Numbered from the stretch's first letter, positions 45,699 to 56,647 are shown. The stretch: 64,000 nucleotides of DNA from Ruficoccus amylovorans (GCF_014230085.1 NZ_JACHVB010000063.1:1-64000), one strand, 5' to 3'. Notes: generated from the sequence alone by a model not told the origin. Numbers and translations are program-made.

Positions 45699-45856
45699 TA
45701 GAGCGGTTAAAAAAACACTGTAGCCACCATAGTTAAATGGCTAAATGACCAATTTTTAATTGTTGGATACGGAACGGAGAAAACAACAATTAGCCATTTT
45801 AACCATTTATCCATTCGGCCTCTTTGTGGAGGCTACGAATTTATTTAACCGCCCTA
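45699..45856 (-). mobile_element. MITE with IS630-like ends, copy 2
   Basis: A 158-bp element with ends at 45699-45725 (TAGAGCGGTTAAAAAAACAC, then TGTAGCC) and 45831-45856 (inverted, starting GGCTACG). The left end resembles the IS630 end at 4-30 and the ends of copy 1. The core is the reverse complement of the copy 1 core with scattered differences, so the two copies lie in opposite orientation. It has no coding capacity. Confidence 0.8.
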
Positions 45857-45929
45857 ATGCGTTTTGACACCCCGTGCCGTTTCCCCAAATTAAGCCAAAG
45901 CCAGCTAACACACTCCATACCTGCCACCC

Positions 45930-46910
45930 ATGAGTACGCCAAATATTGTTATTCTCGATGCTCAGACGTTTCACTTTCCGGACAAAACGCCGTGGGCTCC
46001 CATTGAAAAACTCGGTCACGTCACGATCCACGACCGCACGGAAAGCGCCCCGGCCGTCATCACCGAGCGCTGCCGCGACGCCCAGATAGTACTGACCAAT
46101 AAAGTTCCCTTCGACCGGGAAACCCTGGCCGGTTTGCCCGGACTCAAGCTCATCTCAATGCTGGCTACCGGCTACAACGTCATCGACATCGAGGCTGCGA
46201 CCGAGCACGGAATCACCGTCTGCAACGCACCCAGCTACGGCACCAGTTGCGTCGCCCAGCATACCGTCGCGCTGATGCTCGAGCTATGCAACCGCGTGGG
46301 CGAGCACGCTGAGAGCGTCCGCCGGGGAGACTGGGTGCGTAGCCCGGATATCGTCTATTGGCTCCAGGCCCCGCGCGAGTTGGCGGGCCTGACCATCGGC
46401 CTGATCGGGCTGGGGGAAATCGGGCGCGGCGTGGCCGAGCGACTACGCCCTTTCGGCTGCGAATTCATCGCCTACACGCCGAGTCGCCGCAACGGCCCGG
46501 ACTGGCCGGAGTTTTCATGGGCCAGCTCGGTGGAGGAAGTCTTCGAGCGGGCCGACATCGTCTCTTTGCACTGCCCGCAGACGGCAGACAACGCCGGGTT
46601 CGTCAACGCCACCAGACTCAGCCGGATGAAGCGCGGCAGCTTCATCGTCAACACCGCCCGGGGAACGCTCATCAACGAGCACGATCTGGCCGCCGCCCTC
46701 CGCAACGGGCCACTGGCCGGAGCCGCCCTCGATGTCGTCGCGCACGAGCCGATGCTCCCCGACAACCCGCTACGCACACTCGACAACGCCTTCATCACCC
46801 CGCACCTGGCCTGGGCCAGCGAACCCAGCCGCCTGCGCCTGATTGAAATCAACGCCGCGAACATCGCTGCCTTCCTCTCGGGCAAGCCGCAGAACGTCGT
46901 CAACGGCTGA
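45930..46910 (+). CDS. D-2-hydroxyacid dehydrogenase (glycerate dehydrogenase-like)
   Basis: A 326-residue NAD-dependent enzyme of the usual family length. The Rossmann motif is GLGEIGRGVAERL (about residues 158-170), the substrate Arg is in NTARGTLIN (about 245), the Glu in VAHEPML and the catalytic His in FITPHLAWAS. LATGYNVIDIEAATEHGITV is the N-terminal signature. The family reduces hydroxypyruvate or glyoxylate, or oxidises D-glycerate. It stands alone downstream of MITE copy 2. The degraded gene at 32044 is of the same superfamily but not a direct copy. Confidence 0.9.
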   Translation: MSTPNIVILDAQTFHFPDKTPWAPIEKLGHVTIHDRTESAPAVITERCRDAQIVLTNKVPFDRETLAGLPGLKLISMLATGYNVIDIEAATEHGITVCNAPSYGTSCVAQHTVALMLELCNRVGEHAESVRRGDWVRSPDIVYWLQAPRELAGLTIGLIGLGEIGRGVAERLRPFGCEFIAYTPSRRNGPDWPEFSWASSVEEVFERADIVSLHCPQTADNAGFVNATRLSRMKRGSFIVNTARGTLINEHDLAAALRNGPLAGAALDVVAHEPMLPDNPLRTLDNAFITPHLAWASEPSRLRLIEINAANIAAFLSGKPQNVVNG

Positions 46911-47153
46911 AACAACAAACGCCCAGGTCCGCTTTTCCAGAGAGCCGCGCATCCGTTCCCCAATTGACTCCATTCCAAGGGCTTTTTCTGTATCCGAAAA
47001 CAACTACAATTCCTCCGAGTACCCGAAACGGGCCGCCTGGCTGGGCACTGAGCATTTCTCCTTCTTCCCGGTAGCCTCGCCCGCCAAGAGCTTCCGGGCA
47101 TGATAATTCTGACTGGCCCCGACGACACCGATGTACAGGATACGGAATTTCTG

Positions 47154-48386
47154 ATGACCACCGTCCCAAACTTTCTCCGCAGGGCGCTCGTACTGCTGGC
47201 CACGCTGGCGATCCCGCTCACAACCGGAGCCGAACCCGTCGCCAGCGACTCTGCCTCATCGGCGCAAGCGCCCATTTCGGTCGTTGACGCACCCGCGACA
47301 GACGCAGTCCGCGTCATCTATTTCTATCAGGTCGGCTGCGGCGAATGCGCCCAGGCCCAGTCGTGGTTGGAGGAACTGCACGCGGCCATGCCGGAGCTGG
47401 TGATTGAAAAACACGACATCCACTCGCCCGAGGCCATGCGGCTCAACGAAGCCCTTGCCGCCCGCTTCGACCTGCCGGAAAGCCAGCGCCTGCTGGCCCC
47501 GGCGGTATTCACGCGAGCCGGGGCGCTGGTGCGCGGAGATATCACTTTTGGCTCGCTGGCGGACCTGCTCGACAATGCCCTGGCCGCGCCACCGGCAGAT
47601 TGGGCCCCCTCCCCCGGCACGGCGGACCTGGACCAGTCGGCGGAAAGCATCCGCCAACGCTTCGAAGGCATGACCGTCTGGATCGTGTTCGTGGCCGGAC
47701 TGCTCGACGGCGTCAACCCCTGCGCCTTTGCCACGATCCTGTTTTTCCTCTCCTACCTGCACGTCACCCGCCGCAGTCCGGCCCAGATGCTCCAGGTCGG
47801 GGCGGCTTTCGCGCTGGCGATTTTCCTGACCTACCTCGCGCTGGGGGTAGGCTTCGCGCAGGCCATCAGCCGGGCCGGGGCCATCCGGCTCGTGGCCGAG
47901 ATTTTCAACTGGGTGCTGGCCGTGGCCGCCCTCGTGCTCGCGGTGTTGAGTATCCGCGACGGTGTGCTGTGCCTGCGGGGACGGCTCAACGAAACCGCCC
48001 TCAAGCTCCCGATGTTCCTGCGCAAGCGGATCAACGCCGCCATCCGTCACGGGGCCAGGCACCGGCGCGTCGTGCTGGCCGCCTTTGGCGCGGGGGTGAT
48101 CGTCTCCGTCCTCGAACTGGCCTGTACCGGCCAGGTTTACGCCCCGGTCATTCTTTATGTGCTCCACACCGGAGCGGAGAAATCCGCCGCCTTCGGCTAC
48201 CTCGTGCTCTACAACCTGGCCTTTACCGTGCCCCTGCTCGTGGTTATCGTGCTGGCCTTCTTCGGCCTGAGCAATGAGCGCCTGACCGGCTTTTTCCAAC
48301 GTAACGCGGCACTGGTCAAATTCGCCACCGGCGGGCTTTTCCTCCTTATCCTCGCCCTGCTGCTGAGCACGATGATCGTGCTGTAG
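47154..48386 (+). CDS. Thioredoxin-like plus DsbD/CcdA-like membrane protein
   Basis: A 410-residue protein. A signal segment (LRRALVLLATLAIPLTTGA) is followed by a thioredoxin-like domain with the redox pair C62/C65 in GCGEC, then about six membrane helices from residue about 185. The helices carry the Cys of DGVNPCAFATILFF and of LELACTGQVYAPVI, the pair expected in CcdA/DsbD electron carriers. It should pass reducing power from the cytoplasm to the periplasm. The order (periplasmic thioredoxin first) is the reverse of E. coli DsbD, where the thioredoxin domain is last. ATG 47154 is chosen because it starts the signal segment; the frame opens at 47100. Confidence 0.78.
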   Translation: MTTVPNFLRRALVLLATLAIPLTTGAEPVASDSASSAQAPISVVDAPATDAVRVIYFYQVGCGECAQAQSWLEELHAAMPELVIEKHDIHSPEAMRLNEALAARFDLPESQRLLAPAVFTRAGALVRGDITFGSLADLLDNALAAPPADWAPSPGTADLDQSAESIRQRFEGMTVWIVFVAGLLDGVNPCAFATILFFLSYLHVTRRSPAQMLQVGAAFALAIFLTYLALGVGFAQAISRAGAIRLVAEIFNWVLAVAALVLAVLSIRDGVLCLRGRLNETALKLPMFLRKRINAAIRHGARHRRVVLAAFGAGVIVSVLELACTGQVYAPVILYVLHTGAEKSAAFGYLVLYNLAFTVPLLVVIVLAFFGLSNERLTGFFQRNAALVKFATGGLFLLILALLLSTMIVL

Positions 48387-48538
48387 CTCCGGCTGGAGCC
48401 GCGCAGAGTGGAACCAAGTTCCCCCTACGCGTCCATTAATGCTTCTCGAACCCGGTGTTTAAGCTGGCAAAGGAGTCTCAATGTTCTCTGTGCCCTCTGT
48501 GGTTAAAACAAAAACCATTTCCCATCGCAAAAACGCTC

Positions 48539-49249
48539 CTACTCCGCGCCCTCGACCGGGACACTCAGGGATGCGCCGTTGTCGGCGGGAGTCAGCCCGA
48601 GGATGAACGGGGCCGCGATCTCGGCCCAGGCGGCCGGATCAATCTCCTCCCCCGAGCGTTCCTCGCCCCAGTGATCGCGGAGCATGTCCGTATCGACCAC
48701 GCCCGGCGAGAGCGGAATGCAGGCCAGCCCCGCCGGGAGGTCTTCGGCCACGGCCTTGCTCAGGCCCTCGACCGCGTACTTCGAGGCGACGTAGGCCGAG
48801 AAATTCTCAACGGCGAAACGCCCCACCCCCGAGCTGAGATTGACCGCGATCCCGCTCCCGCGCTCGATCATGGCCGGGAGGAAGGCTCGCAGGACATTGG
48901 CCGTGCCCTTGATGTTCGTGTCGATCACGCGGTTAAAATCCTCTCCCGGCAGTTCCCAGAAGGGGACTCCCGAGTGGGCTACCGCCGCGTTGTTAATCAG
49001 GAAGTCCGGCGGCCCGAAGCGGTCCAGCACGTCGAGCGCCCAAGCCTGCACGGCTCCGGCGTCGAGCACATCCACCACCGAGAGGTACGGGTCGGGGTCG
49101 AGCTCGTGGCGCACCACCTCCACCGCCTCGAAGCGCCGCCCGCACCCGATCACGGTGTGCCCGAGGGCGGTAAACTTTTCTGTCAGGGCGCGACCGAGGC
49201 CGCGCGTCACACCGGTGATGAGAATCTTACGGGGATCAGCTTCGCTCAT
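48539..49249 (-). CDS. Short-chain dehydrogenase/reductase
   Basis: A 236-residue classical SDR. The cofactor motif is TGVTRGLG (12-19), the NNA motif is INNAAVAHSG (85-94), the catalytic Ser is in NLSSGVG (139-140), and Y153/K157 lie in YVASK. The motif TGxxRGLG and the VVDVLDAG segment fit an NAD(P)H carbonyl reductase. It is transcribed alone, convergent with the gene before it and divergent from aspS. The substrate is unknown. Confidence 0.88.
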   Translation of the reverse strand: MSEADPRKILITGVTRGLGRALTEKFTALGHTVIGCGRRFEAVEVVRHELDPDPYLSVVDVLDAGAVQAWALDVLDRFGPPDFLINNAAVAHSGVPFWELPGEDFNRVIDTNIKGTANVLRAFLPAMIERGSGIAVNLSSGVGRFAVENFSAYVASKYAVEGLSKAVAEDLPAGLACIPLSPGVVDTDMLRDHWGEERSGEEIDPAAWAEIAAPFILGLTPADNGASLSVPVEGAE

Positions 49250-49407
49250 GCCGCCAACATGAACAGGTTTTTACCAAATAGCGAACCGGACCCCGGTTTT
49301 CCCCGCCCATCGGGCCGATCCCGCCCCCACGTCAGCGCAGGGCGGAGTCTTTAGATAAAACCTTGCGTTGGGCGGCGGGTTTTGCGTGAGTGTGTGGCTT
49401 TTCTGCC

Positions 49408-51207
<1,800 letters not shown>

Positions 51208-51278
51208 CCCCGCCGCCCCTGAGGCGAGCGCCTTAAAGGCACTCAGAGTCCAACGTTCATATTTTTAGCATCTTCATC

Positions 51279-51316
51279 GCCCCGCCCGGCCCAGCGCCGG
51301 ACGGGGCTTTTTTTTG
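51279..51316 (+). terminator. Intrinsic terminator after aspS
   Basis: A GC-rich stem, GCCCCGCCCGGC pairing imperfectly with GCCGGACGGGGC, is followed by eight T. Confidence 0.85.
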
Positions 51317-51456
51317 CTCATTTCTCAGTCCTCACGCGATTGCGCGCGGGCGGGCCGCGCCTGCTCATCCGCTTTTTCCAACCAGCTGAGGCAAGTTTTA
51401 ACGGAATTTTATCCAAACCGGCACGGATCGGTTCACCACATGCTTAGCCATTAGTC

Positions 51457-51524
51457 GCCAGCAAGTTAAGAGATAAAAGCGAGCAGTCATCTCAGAATAA
51501 GCAACGCTCTCGCTGGCTTTTTTT
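51457..51524 (+). other. Imperfect long hairpin followed by T run
   Basis: GCCAGCAAG (51457-51465) can pair with CTCGCTGGC (51509-51517) with one mismatch, followed by seven T. An alternative inner stem GCGAG/CTCGC exists. It lies just before the sigma-54 promoter and could be the end of a small transcript. It does not terminate aspS, which already has its own terminator. Confidence 0.3.
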
Positions 51525-51551
51525 AGCGGATCGCGATTCTACGGAAAGGGT

Positions 51552-51569
51552 TGGCACGCCCACTGCTTT
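51552..51569 (+). promoter_or_regulatory. Sigma-54 (-24/-12) promoter of the ammonium transporter gene
   Basis: TGGCACGCCCACTGCTTT matches the TGGCACG-N4-TTGCW consensus with the GG (51553) and GC (51565) doublets exactly 12 bases apart. One base of the -12 element differs (CTGC for TTGC). It lies about 70 bases before the transporter start, a suitable leader length, and fits nitrogen control of amt-glnK genes. Confidence 0.68.
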
Positions 51570-51637
51570 AATGCCCCTGCCTAAACTTAAACCGAAACAG
51601 CATACGCTCTGATTTCTAACTAACCCTGAACAATATC

Positions 51638-53023
51638 ATGATAACAAAACTCAGATTCTGGAAGTTTCTGCTGCTCATGTCTGGCCTGGCCTTTTTCGCC
51701 GGGACACACGTCATGGCGCAGGATGTCGATAAACTGACCGAGGGTGCCGTCGCTGAAACCTATGAAGGTTTCATGGCTACTCCGGCAGCCGACTTCTTCA
51801 CGATCAGCAACCTGTGGATTCTCATCGCAGCGGGGCTGGTCTTCATCATGCACCTGGGCTTCTCCACGGTCGAGACCGGCCTGACCCAGAGCAAGAACAC
51901 GGTCAACATCCTGTTTAAAAACGTGTTTATCGTTTGTATGGGTGTGCTCGTGTACGCGCTGTGGGGCTTTAACGCGATGTACCCGGGGGACTTCAACGGC
52001 TTCTTCGCCGCTGGCAGCCCGATCGCCAACGCCTTTGCCGACGCTGATGTCTTCGCCAACATGACCTCCGAGTACGCCGACTACACCTACTGGGCGGACT
52101 TCATCTTCCAGGCCATGTTCGCCGCCACCGCCGCGACCATCGTCTCCGGTGCTGTGGCCGAGCGCGTCAAGCTCTCCAGCTTCATGATTTACGCCACGAT
52201 CCTGGTCTGCTTCATCTACCCGATCACCGGCTCCTGGGAATGGGGCGGCGGCTGGCTGAACAACTTCGGCGGCGGTGAAAAGGAATTCATCGACTTCGCC
52301 GGTTCCTCGCTGGTGCACGCCTTCGGTGGTTACGCCGCCCTGGCCGCGGTTCTCCTGCTGGGCGCCCGCAAGGGCAAATACGTCGGCGGCAAGATCAAGC
52401 CGATCCTCGGCCACTCCATGCCGCTGGCCACCATCGGGGTCTTTATGCTGTTCTTCGGCTGGTTCGGGTTCAACGGCGGCTCGGTCCTGAGCGCCGACCC
52501 GCAGGCGGTTTCGCTCGTCTTCGTGACGACCACGCTGGCCGGTTGCGCCGGTGGCCTCGGTGGCATGTTCACCTCCTGGGCCCTGCTCAAGAAGCCTGAC
52601 CTCTCCATGGGCCTCAACGGCATCCTCGCCGGTCTGGTCGGGATCACTGCCGGAGCCGACACCATCGCTCCCTGGTCCGCCGTCCTTGTCGGTCTGATCG
52701 CCGGTATCATCGTGGTCTTCTCGGTCCTCTTCTTCGACAAGCTGAAGATTGACGACCCGGTCGGCGCCATCTCGGTGCACGGCATCTGCGGTAACTTCGG
52801 CACCATCGCCGTCGGTATCTGGGGCGGAGGTTTCTTCCTCTCCCAGCTCATCGGTACGGTCGCGGTCTCCGCGTTCGCCTTCATCTGCTCCTTCATCATC
52901 TTCGGCATCGTCAAGGCCATCATGGGTGTCCGCGTGAGCGAAGAAGAAGAGTTCGGTGGACTCGACGTGGGCGAGCACGGCCAGGAAGCCTATCCGGACT
53001 TCGCTGGGGCCACCAAGGGCTAA
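51638..53023 (+). CDS. amt: Ammonium transporter (Amt family)
   Basis: A 461-residue inner-membrane channel with a cleavable signal (FWKFLLLMSGLAFFAGTHVMA) and about eleven helices. Conserved features are FSTVETGLTQSKN in helix 2, GAVAERVKLSSFM, DFAGSSLVHAFGGYAAL with the first pore His, GWFGFNGGS, and AISVHGICGNFGTIAVG with the second pore His. It ends in a cytoplasmic EEEEFGGLDVGEHG tail that contacts PII. The PII gene follows 64 bases downstream, a classical amt-glnK pair, here led by a sigma-54 promoter. Confidence 0.95.
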   Translation: MITKLRFWKFLLLMSGLAFFAGTHVMAQDVDKLTEGAVAETYEGFMATPAADFFTISNLWILIAAGLVFIMHLGFSTVETGLTQSKNTVNILFKNVFIVCMGVLVYALWGFNAMYPGDFNGFFAAGSPIANAFADADVFANMTSEYADYTYWADFIFQAMFAATAATIVSGAVAERVKLSSFMIYATILVCFIYPITGSWEWGGGWLNNFGGGEKEFIDFAGSSLVHAFGGYAALAAVLLLGARKGKYVGGKIKPILGHSMPLATIGVFMLFFGWFGFNGGSVLSADPQAVSLVFVTTTLAGCAGGLGGMFTSWALLKKPDLSMGLNGILAGLVGITAGADTIAPWSAVLVGLIAGIIVVFSVLFFDKLKIDDPVGAISVHGICGNFGTIAVGIWGGGFFLSQLIGTVAVSAFAFICSFIIFGIVKAIMGVRVSEEEEFGGLDVGEHGQEAYPDFAGATKG

Positions 53024-53069
53024 TCGGGTGGAATTTACCTTGATTCCACGTAACCTATCTGAATATTAA

Positions 53070-53426
<357 letters not shown>

Positions 53427-53459
53427 GGCTCCCAACTCACCAATTCCTTTCGACACAGG

Positions 53460-53491
53460 CCGGGGTCCGATGACGGACCCCGGTTTTTTTT
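53460..53491 (+). terminator. Intrinsic terminator after glnK
   Basis: A perfect 10-bp stem CCGGGGTCCG (53460-53469), loop ATGA, CGGACCCCGG (53474-53483), then eight T. Confidence 0.93.
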
Positions 53492-53739
53492 GTGCCCGGT
53501 GACCACTTCTTGATCTCAGAGATAAGCTACCCCCACGCGCCAATTGAGCTTGAGTCTCATTTTCGCATTGACCTTATCCGCCCAACGTTTATTTTCTCTC
53601 CCGTCATAACAACCATCCCATCAGAAATCGACCGTGCCAGCAAAGAGCCTTCGCCGGTGTCACAGCCCGGTTTCCAAGGACGCTCCCGCCGCTCTCAACG
53701 CCTCCCATCCATTCTCTATCCGCCTCAACGCACAACACC

Positions 53740-54204
53740 ATGCAGTCACAAGATTCCACCCTGCACATTATCTTCGGCACCATGACCGGCAACTCCGAGG
53801 ACCTGGCCAACCGCCTCGCCGGACGCTGCAAGAACGAGGGTATCGCGCACACCATCTGCTCGGCCGAAGAATGGCCGTTGGAGCGCTTCTCCGAAGTCAG
53901 GCGCGTCATCCTCATCTTTTCGACCTGGGGCGACGGCGAGCCACCGGACGACGCGATTGACTTCTGCGAAAGCCTTTACGACCAGAAAGCCGAGGTCGCC
54001 CACCTCGACTACATGGTGATCGGCCTGGGTGACACCTCCTACGACGACTTCTGCGGCTGCGCCCGTCGTCTCGACGAGGCCCTGGAGGCCGGAGGGGCCA
54101 AGCGCATGAGCCAGCGGCTCGACCTGGACATCGACTTCGACAAAGACTTCGACGCCTGGACCGAGAGCTTCATCGCGGGCGAACTCGCCCTCCAGCGCCT
54201 CTGA
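53740..54204 (+). CDS. Flavodoxin
   Basis: A 154-residue FMN electron carrier. The phosphate loop is GTMTGNSEDLA (13-23), the second FMN loop is STWGDGEPPDDA (about 61-72), and the third is GLGDTSYDDFCGCARRLDE. The protein is acidic, like other flavodoxins of the MioC/sulfite-reductase type. It is followed 17 bases later by a HemS-like gene, so it may supply electrons to that protein. Confidence 0.9.
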   Translation: MQSQDSTLHIIFGTMTGNSEDLANRLAGRCKNEGIAHTICSAEEWPLERFSEVRRVILIFSTWGDGEPPDDAIDFCESLYDQKAEVAHLDYMVIGLGDTSYDDFCGCARRLDEALEAGGAKRMSQRLDLDIDFDKDFDAWTESFIAGELALQRL

Positions 54205-54221
54205 TTCCGTCCCGGCCCGCC

Positions 54222-55178
54222 ATGCACGACCCCGAGCACAACGCCTCCCGCCTCCCGCCATCCACTCCGCCCCGCAAAGAGCACCAATGCTCCTGCGGGT
54301 GCCAACCCGAGGCCGTTTACGTGGCTGAGCTCCAGCGCGATTACGCCGGTATCCTGCCCGAGCTGTGCAGTCTGGGCGAAATGATCTGTTTCGCCCGCAA
54401 CCGCCACTGCATCCTCGGCGGCCTGATCGCCCTGCCCGACCTGCGCGGCGACGGGCCCACCTTCACCGGCACCACGCCCCGCTCGGACTTTCACCTCGAC
54501 ACCACCCAGTGGAGTCACGCCTACACGGTGCACGAGCGCCACAAAAGCTGCGGCACCTTTATCGGGCTCGAATTCTACGACGCCAACCACCGCGCCCTCT
54601 TTCGGACCTGCGTCTCGCCCGGCTCCGAGCAGCGCGACCTGCAAGGCCTGGTCCACAACTTCCACCGCCGCGGCGTCCCACTGGAAGAAATGGCTGCCTG
54701 GCACCGCATGGGTCGCCTGACCCCGGCTCACACGGCCCTCCACGCGGGTGTCACCGATCGCTTCGCCCGCGCCGACTTACCGAGCACTCCTTTTGACGCG
54801 ACGCGCGTGCCCATTAAAAACGAGGCGGGCTTCGACGGCAGCCTTCCACTGGCCAACGCCATCCTGGCCGACGCCCAGGAGGAGGCGCAGGAACTCGGCG
54901 TGACCGTCTCCGGCGGTTTTGGCCGCATGAGTCTGGCCTTCACCCCCTATATGCTGGAAAACATCTCGGAGAGCTGGCTCTACGCGGGCGAACCGGGCTA
55001 CGCCCTCCGGCTCGATCTCAGCGCGGTGAACACCTACTGGATCGGCAGCTACGAGGCCGACGGCCACCACTTCAGCTACCTGGAAGCGGTCGATGCCTTC
55101 GGCGGGCTGATTACCCGCATCTGCTCCGCCAATCCCGACAGCCACCGCTACTGGCGCTCGCTCGCGGCCAGTATGTGA
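54222..55178 (+). CDS. HemS/ChuX-like heme-utilisation protein (putative)
   Basis: A 318-residue protein whose pattern resembles hemin-degrading HemS/HmuS proteins, judged by eye. The first half has LCSLGEMICFARNRHCILGG, SDFHLDTTQWSHAYTVHERH and FIGLEFYDANHRALFRTCVS, like the FDLHLRE...VWVV...SLE.FD..G core. The second half (about 235-310) could be a degenerate second copy (LRLDLSAVNTYWIGSYEADG). The N-terminus has a CSCGC cluster (C23, C25, C27) not usual in the family, perhaps a metal site. The coupled flavodoxin supports a redox role such as heme iron release. It could instead be another protein with the same fold. Confidence 0.5.
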   Translation: MHDPEHNASRLPPSTPPRKEHQCSCGCQPEAVYVAELQRDYAGILPELCSLGEMICFARNRHCILGGLIALPDLRGDGPTFTGTTPRSDFHLDTTQWSHAYTVHERHKSCGTFIGLEFYDANHRALFRTCVSPGSEQRDLQGLVHNFHRRGVPLEEMAAWHRMGRLTPAHTALHAGVTDRFARADLPSTPFDATRVPIKNEAGFDGSLPLANAILADAQEEAQELGVTVSGGFGRMSLAFTPYMLENISESWLYAGEPGYALRLDLSAVNTYWIGSYEADGHHFSYLEAVDAFGGLITRICSANPDSHRYWRSLAASM

Positions 55179-55184
55179 GGGGAG

Positions 55185-55220
55185 AAATGGCTAAATGGTC
55201 AAATGGCTGATTGTTAATTG
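55185..55220 (+). repeat. Partial MITE core (copy 3)
   Basis: AAATGGCTAAATGGTCAAAT and the following TGATTGTTAATTG match the first part of the MITE core at 40070 onward. No terminal repeats are present, so it is a fragment. Confidence 0.55.
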
Positions 55221-55224
55221 GCTG

Positions 55225-55508
55225 GTGATCGGAAGGGCAGGCGCATGGCCATGCTGGCGTAGGCCCGCGCAAAAAGTAACCCCTCATCGGCCAAGCTATC
55301 GATATTCGGCGTGGGCACGTTCTCGCCCCGTAGCACCCGAATGAACGGTACATGCAGTCGTCGGCCAGAATAAAAACGATGTTCGGCTTTTGCACGAACG
55401 GGCTCGCCTTCGGCTGCAACGCCGAATGTCCGCCGCCAGCATCGCTCCCCCTGCGCCCATCCACACAACTATCGCCGCCAGCGCAGCGGCAAAAAAATGC
55501 TCCGGCAT
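55225..55508 (-). pseudogene. N-terminal remnant of a sulfatase gene
   Basis: On the minus strand a signal peptide starts at 55508 (MPEHFFAAALAAIVVWMGAG, then GAMLAAD). After a frame change come KASPFVQKPNIVFILADDC and YRSFGCYG, the sulfatase metal-binding start. After a second change, GENVPTPNIDSLADEGLLFA and RAYASMAM follow. The sequence then stops just before the formylglycine motif, at the MITE fragment. At least two frameshifts and loss of the whole catalytic part make it non-functional. Confidence 0.82.
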
Positions 55509-55696
55509 GGCCGGAGGGACGGACAGCGCAAGGGTACAGTTCGCATGAGCGAAAGCGGTAGGGATTCTGAACGCTGAAAAAAGGGGGAAAACGTGACTCA
55601 CGTCCCCCACCCGAAAATCTGCGCGCACAAAAATTCACACGGACCAGAGCCCGTCTCTCCAACACCCCACTCCGGAGACGTCGGTCGAGCAAAGCC

Positions 55697-56647
55697 CTAG
55701 AAGCCCTTGATGTCAAAAAGGCCGGTCACGCTCTCATTGCTGTGGATGTGCATGATGGCCTTGCCGAGGATTTCGTTCACGTTGAGCACGGTGATGGGCA
55801 GGCCGCGCGTCTCCACCGGGGTGGTGTTGGTCGTGATCAGCTCGTCGATCGGGCCGTTGCGCAGGCGGTCGTAGCCGATCTCGTTGAGCACACCGTGGCT
55901 GACGGCGGCGCGCACGGAGCGGGCACCATTGACCTTGAGCAGGTTGGCGGCGGCAGTGAGCGTACCGGCGGTCTCGGTCATATCGTCCACCAGGAGGATA
56001 TCCTTGTCCGCCACGTCGCCCACGAGGTTGAAGGCCTCGACCTCGGTCGCGCTGGTGCGCTTCTTGGCCACAAAGCCGAGGGGACACTTGAGGATATCGG
56101 CGTAGGCGGCGGCCATTTTCATCCCGCCCACATCCGGCGAGTAAACGACGAGATCAGTCTGGAGCTTGAGCCGGGTCAGGTAATCCGAGAAGACCGGCGA
56201 GGCGTACAGATGATCGACCGGGATGTCGAAAAAGCCCTGAATCTGCTGAGCGTGCAGGTCCATGGTCAGGACCCGGTTCGCCCCGGAGGCAACCAGCAGG
56301 TTGGCCACGAGCTTGGCCGTGATCGGCACGCGAGGCTGGTCCTTACGGTCCTGGCGGGCGTAGCCGTAAAAGGGCAAGACGGCCGTGATGCGGCTGGCCG
56401 AGGCGCGACGCGCCGCATCGATCATGATGAGCAGCTCCATGATATGGTCGTTCGCCGGCGGGCAAGTCGGCTGGATGATAAACACATCCTGGCCGCGTAC
56501 ATTCTCGTCGATGCGAACGAAGGTCTCGCCGTCTGGAAAGCGCTTAACCGTCGCACGCCCCAGCGGAATGTTCATGAACTGGCAAATCTGCTCTGCCAGC
56601 TCGGGGTTCGCGTTACCGGTGAAGACTTTTAGTCCCTGCTCTCTCAT
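55697..56647 (-). CDS. prs: Ribose-phosphate pyrophosphokinase
   Basis: A 316-residue PRPP synthetase, the normal length. The flexible-loop and signature regions are KRFPDGETFVRIDENVRGQD, DLHAQQIQGFFDIPVDHLYA, VYSPDVGGMKMAAAYAD and the PRPP loop VDDMTETAGTL. It converts ribose 5-phosphate and ATP to PRPP for nucleotide, His and Trp synthesis. ATG 56647 is chosen because AAGGGA lies at good distance before it. It starts 16 bases after the lpxD stop and is probably the last gene of the envelope operon. Confidence 0.96.
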   Translation of the reverse strand: MREQGLKVFTGNANPELAEQICQFMNIPLGRATVKRFPDGETFVRIDENVRGQDVFIIQPTCPPANDHIMELLIMIDAARRASASRITAVLPFYGYARQDRKDQPRVPITAKLVANLLVASGANRVLTMDLHAQQIQGFFDIPVDHLYASPVFSDYLTRLKLQTDLVVYSPDVGGMKMAAAYADILKCPLGFVAKKRTSATEVEAFNLVGDVADKDILLVDDMTETAGTLTAAANLLKVNGARSVRAAVSHGVLNEIGYDRLRNGPIDELITTNTTPVETRGLPITVLNVNEILGKAIMHIHSNESVTGLFDIKGF

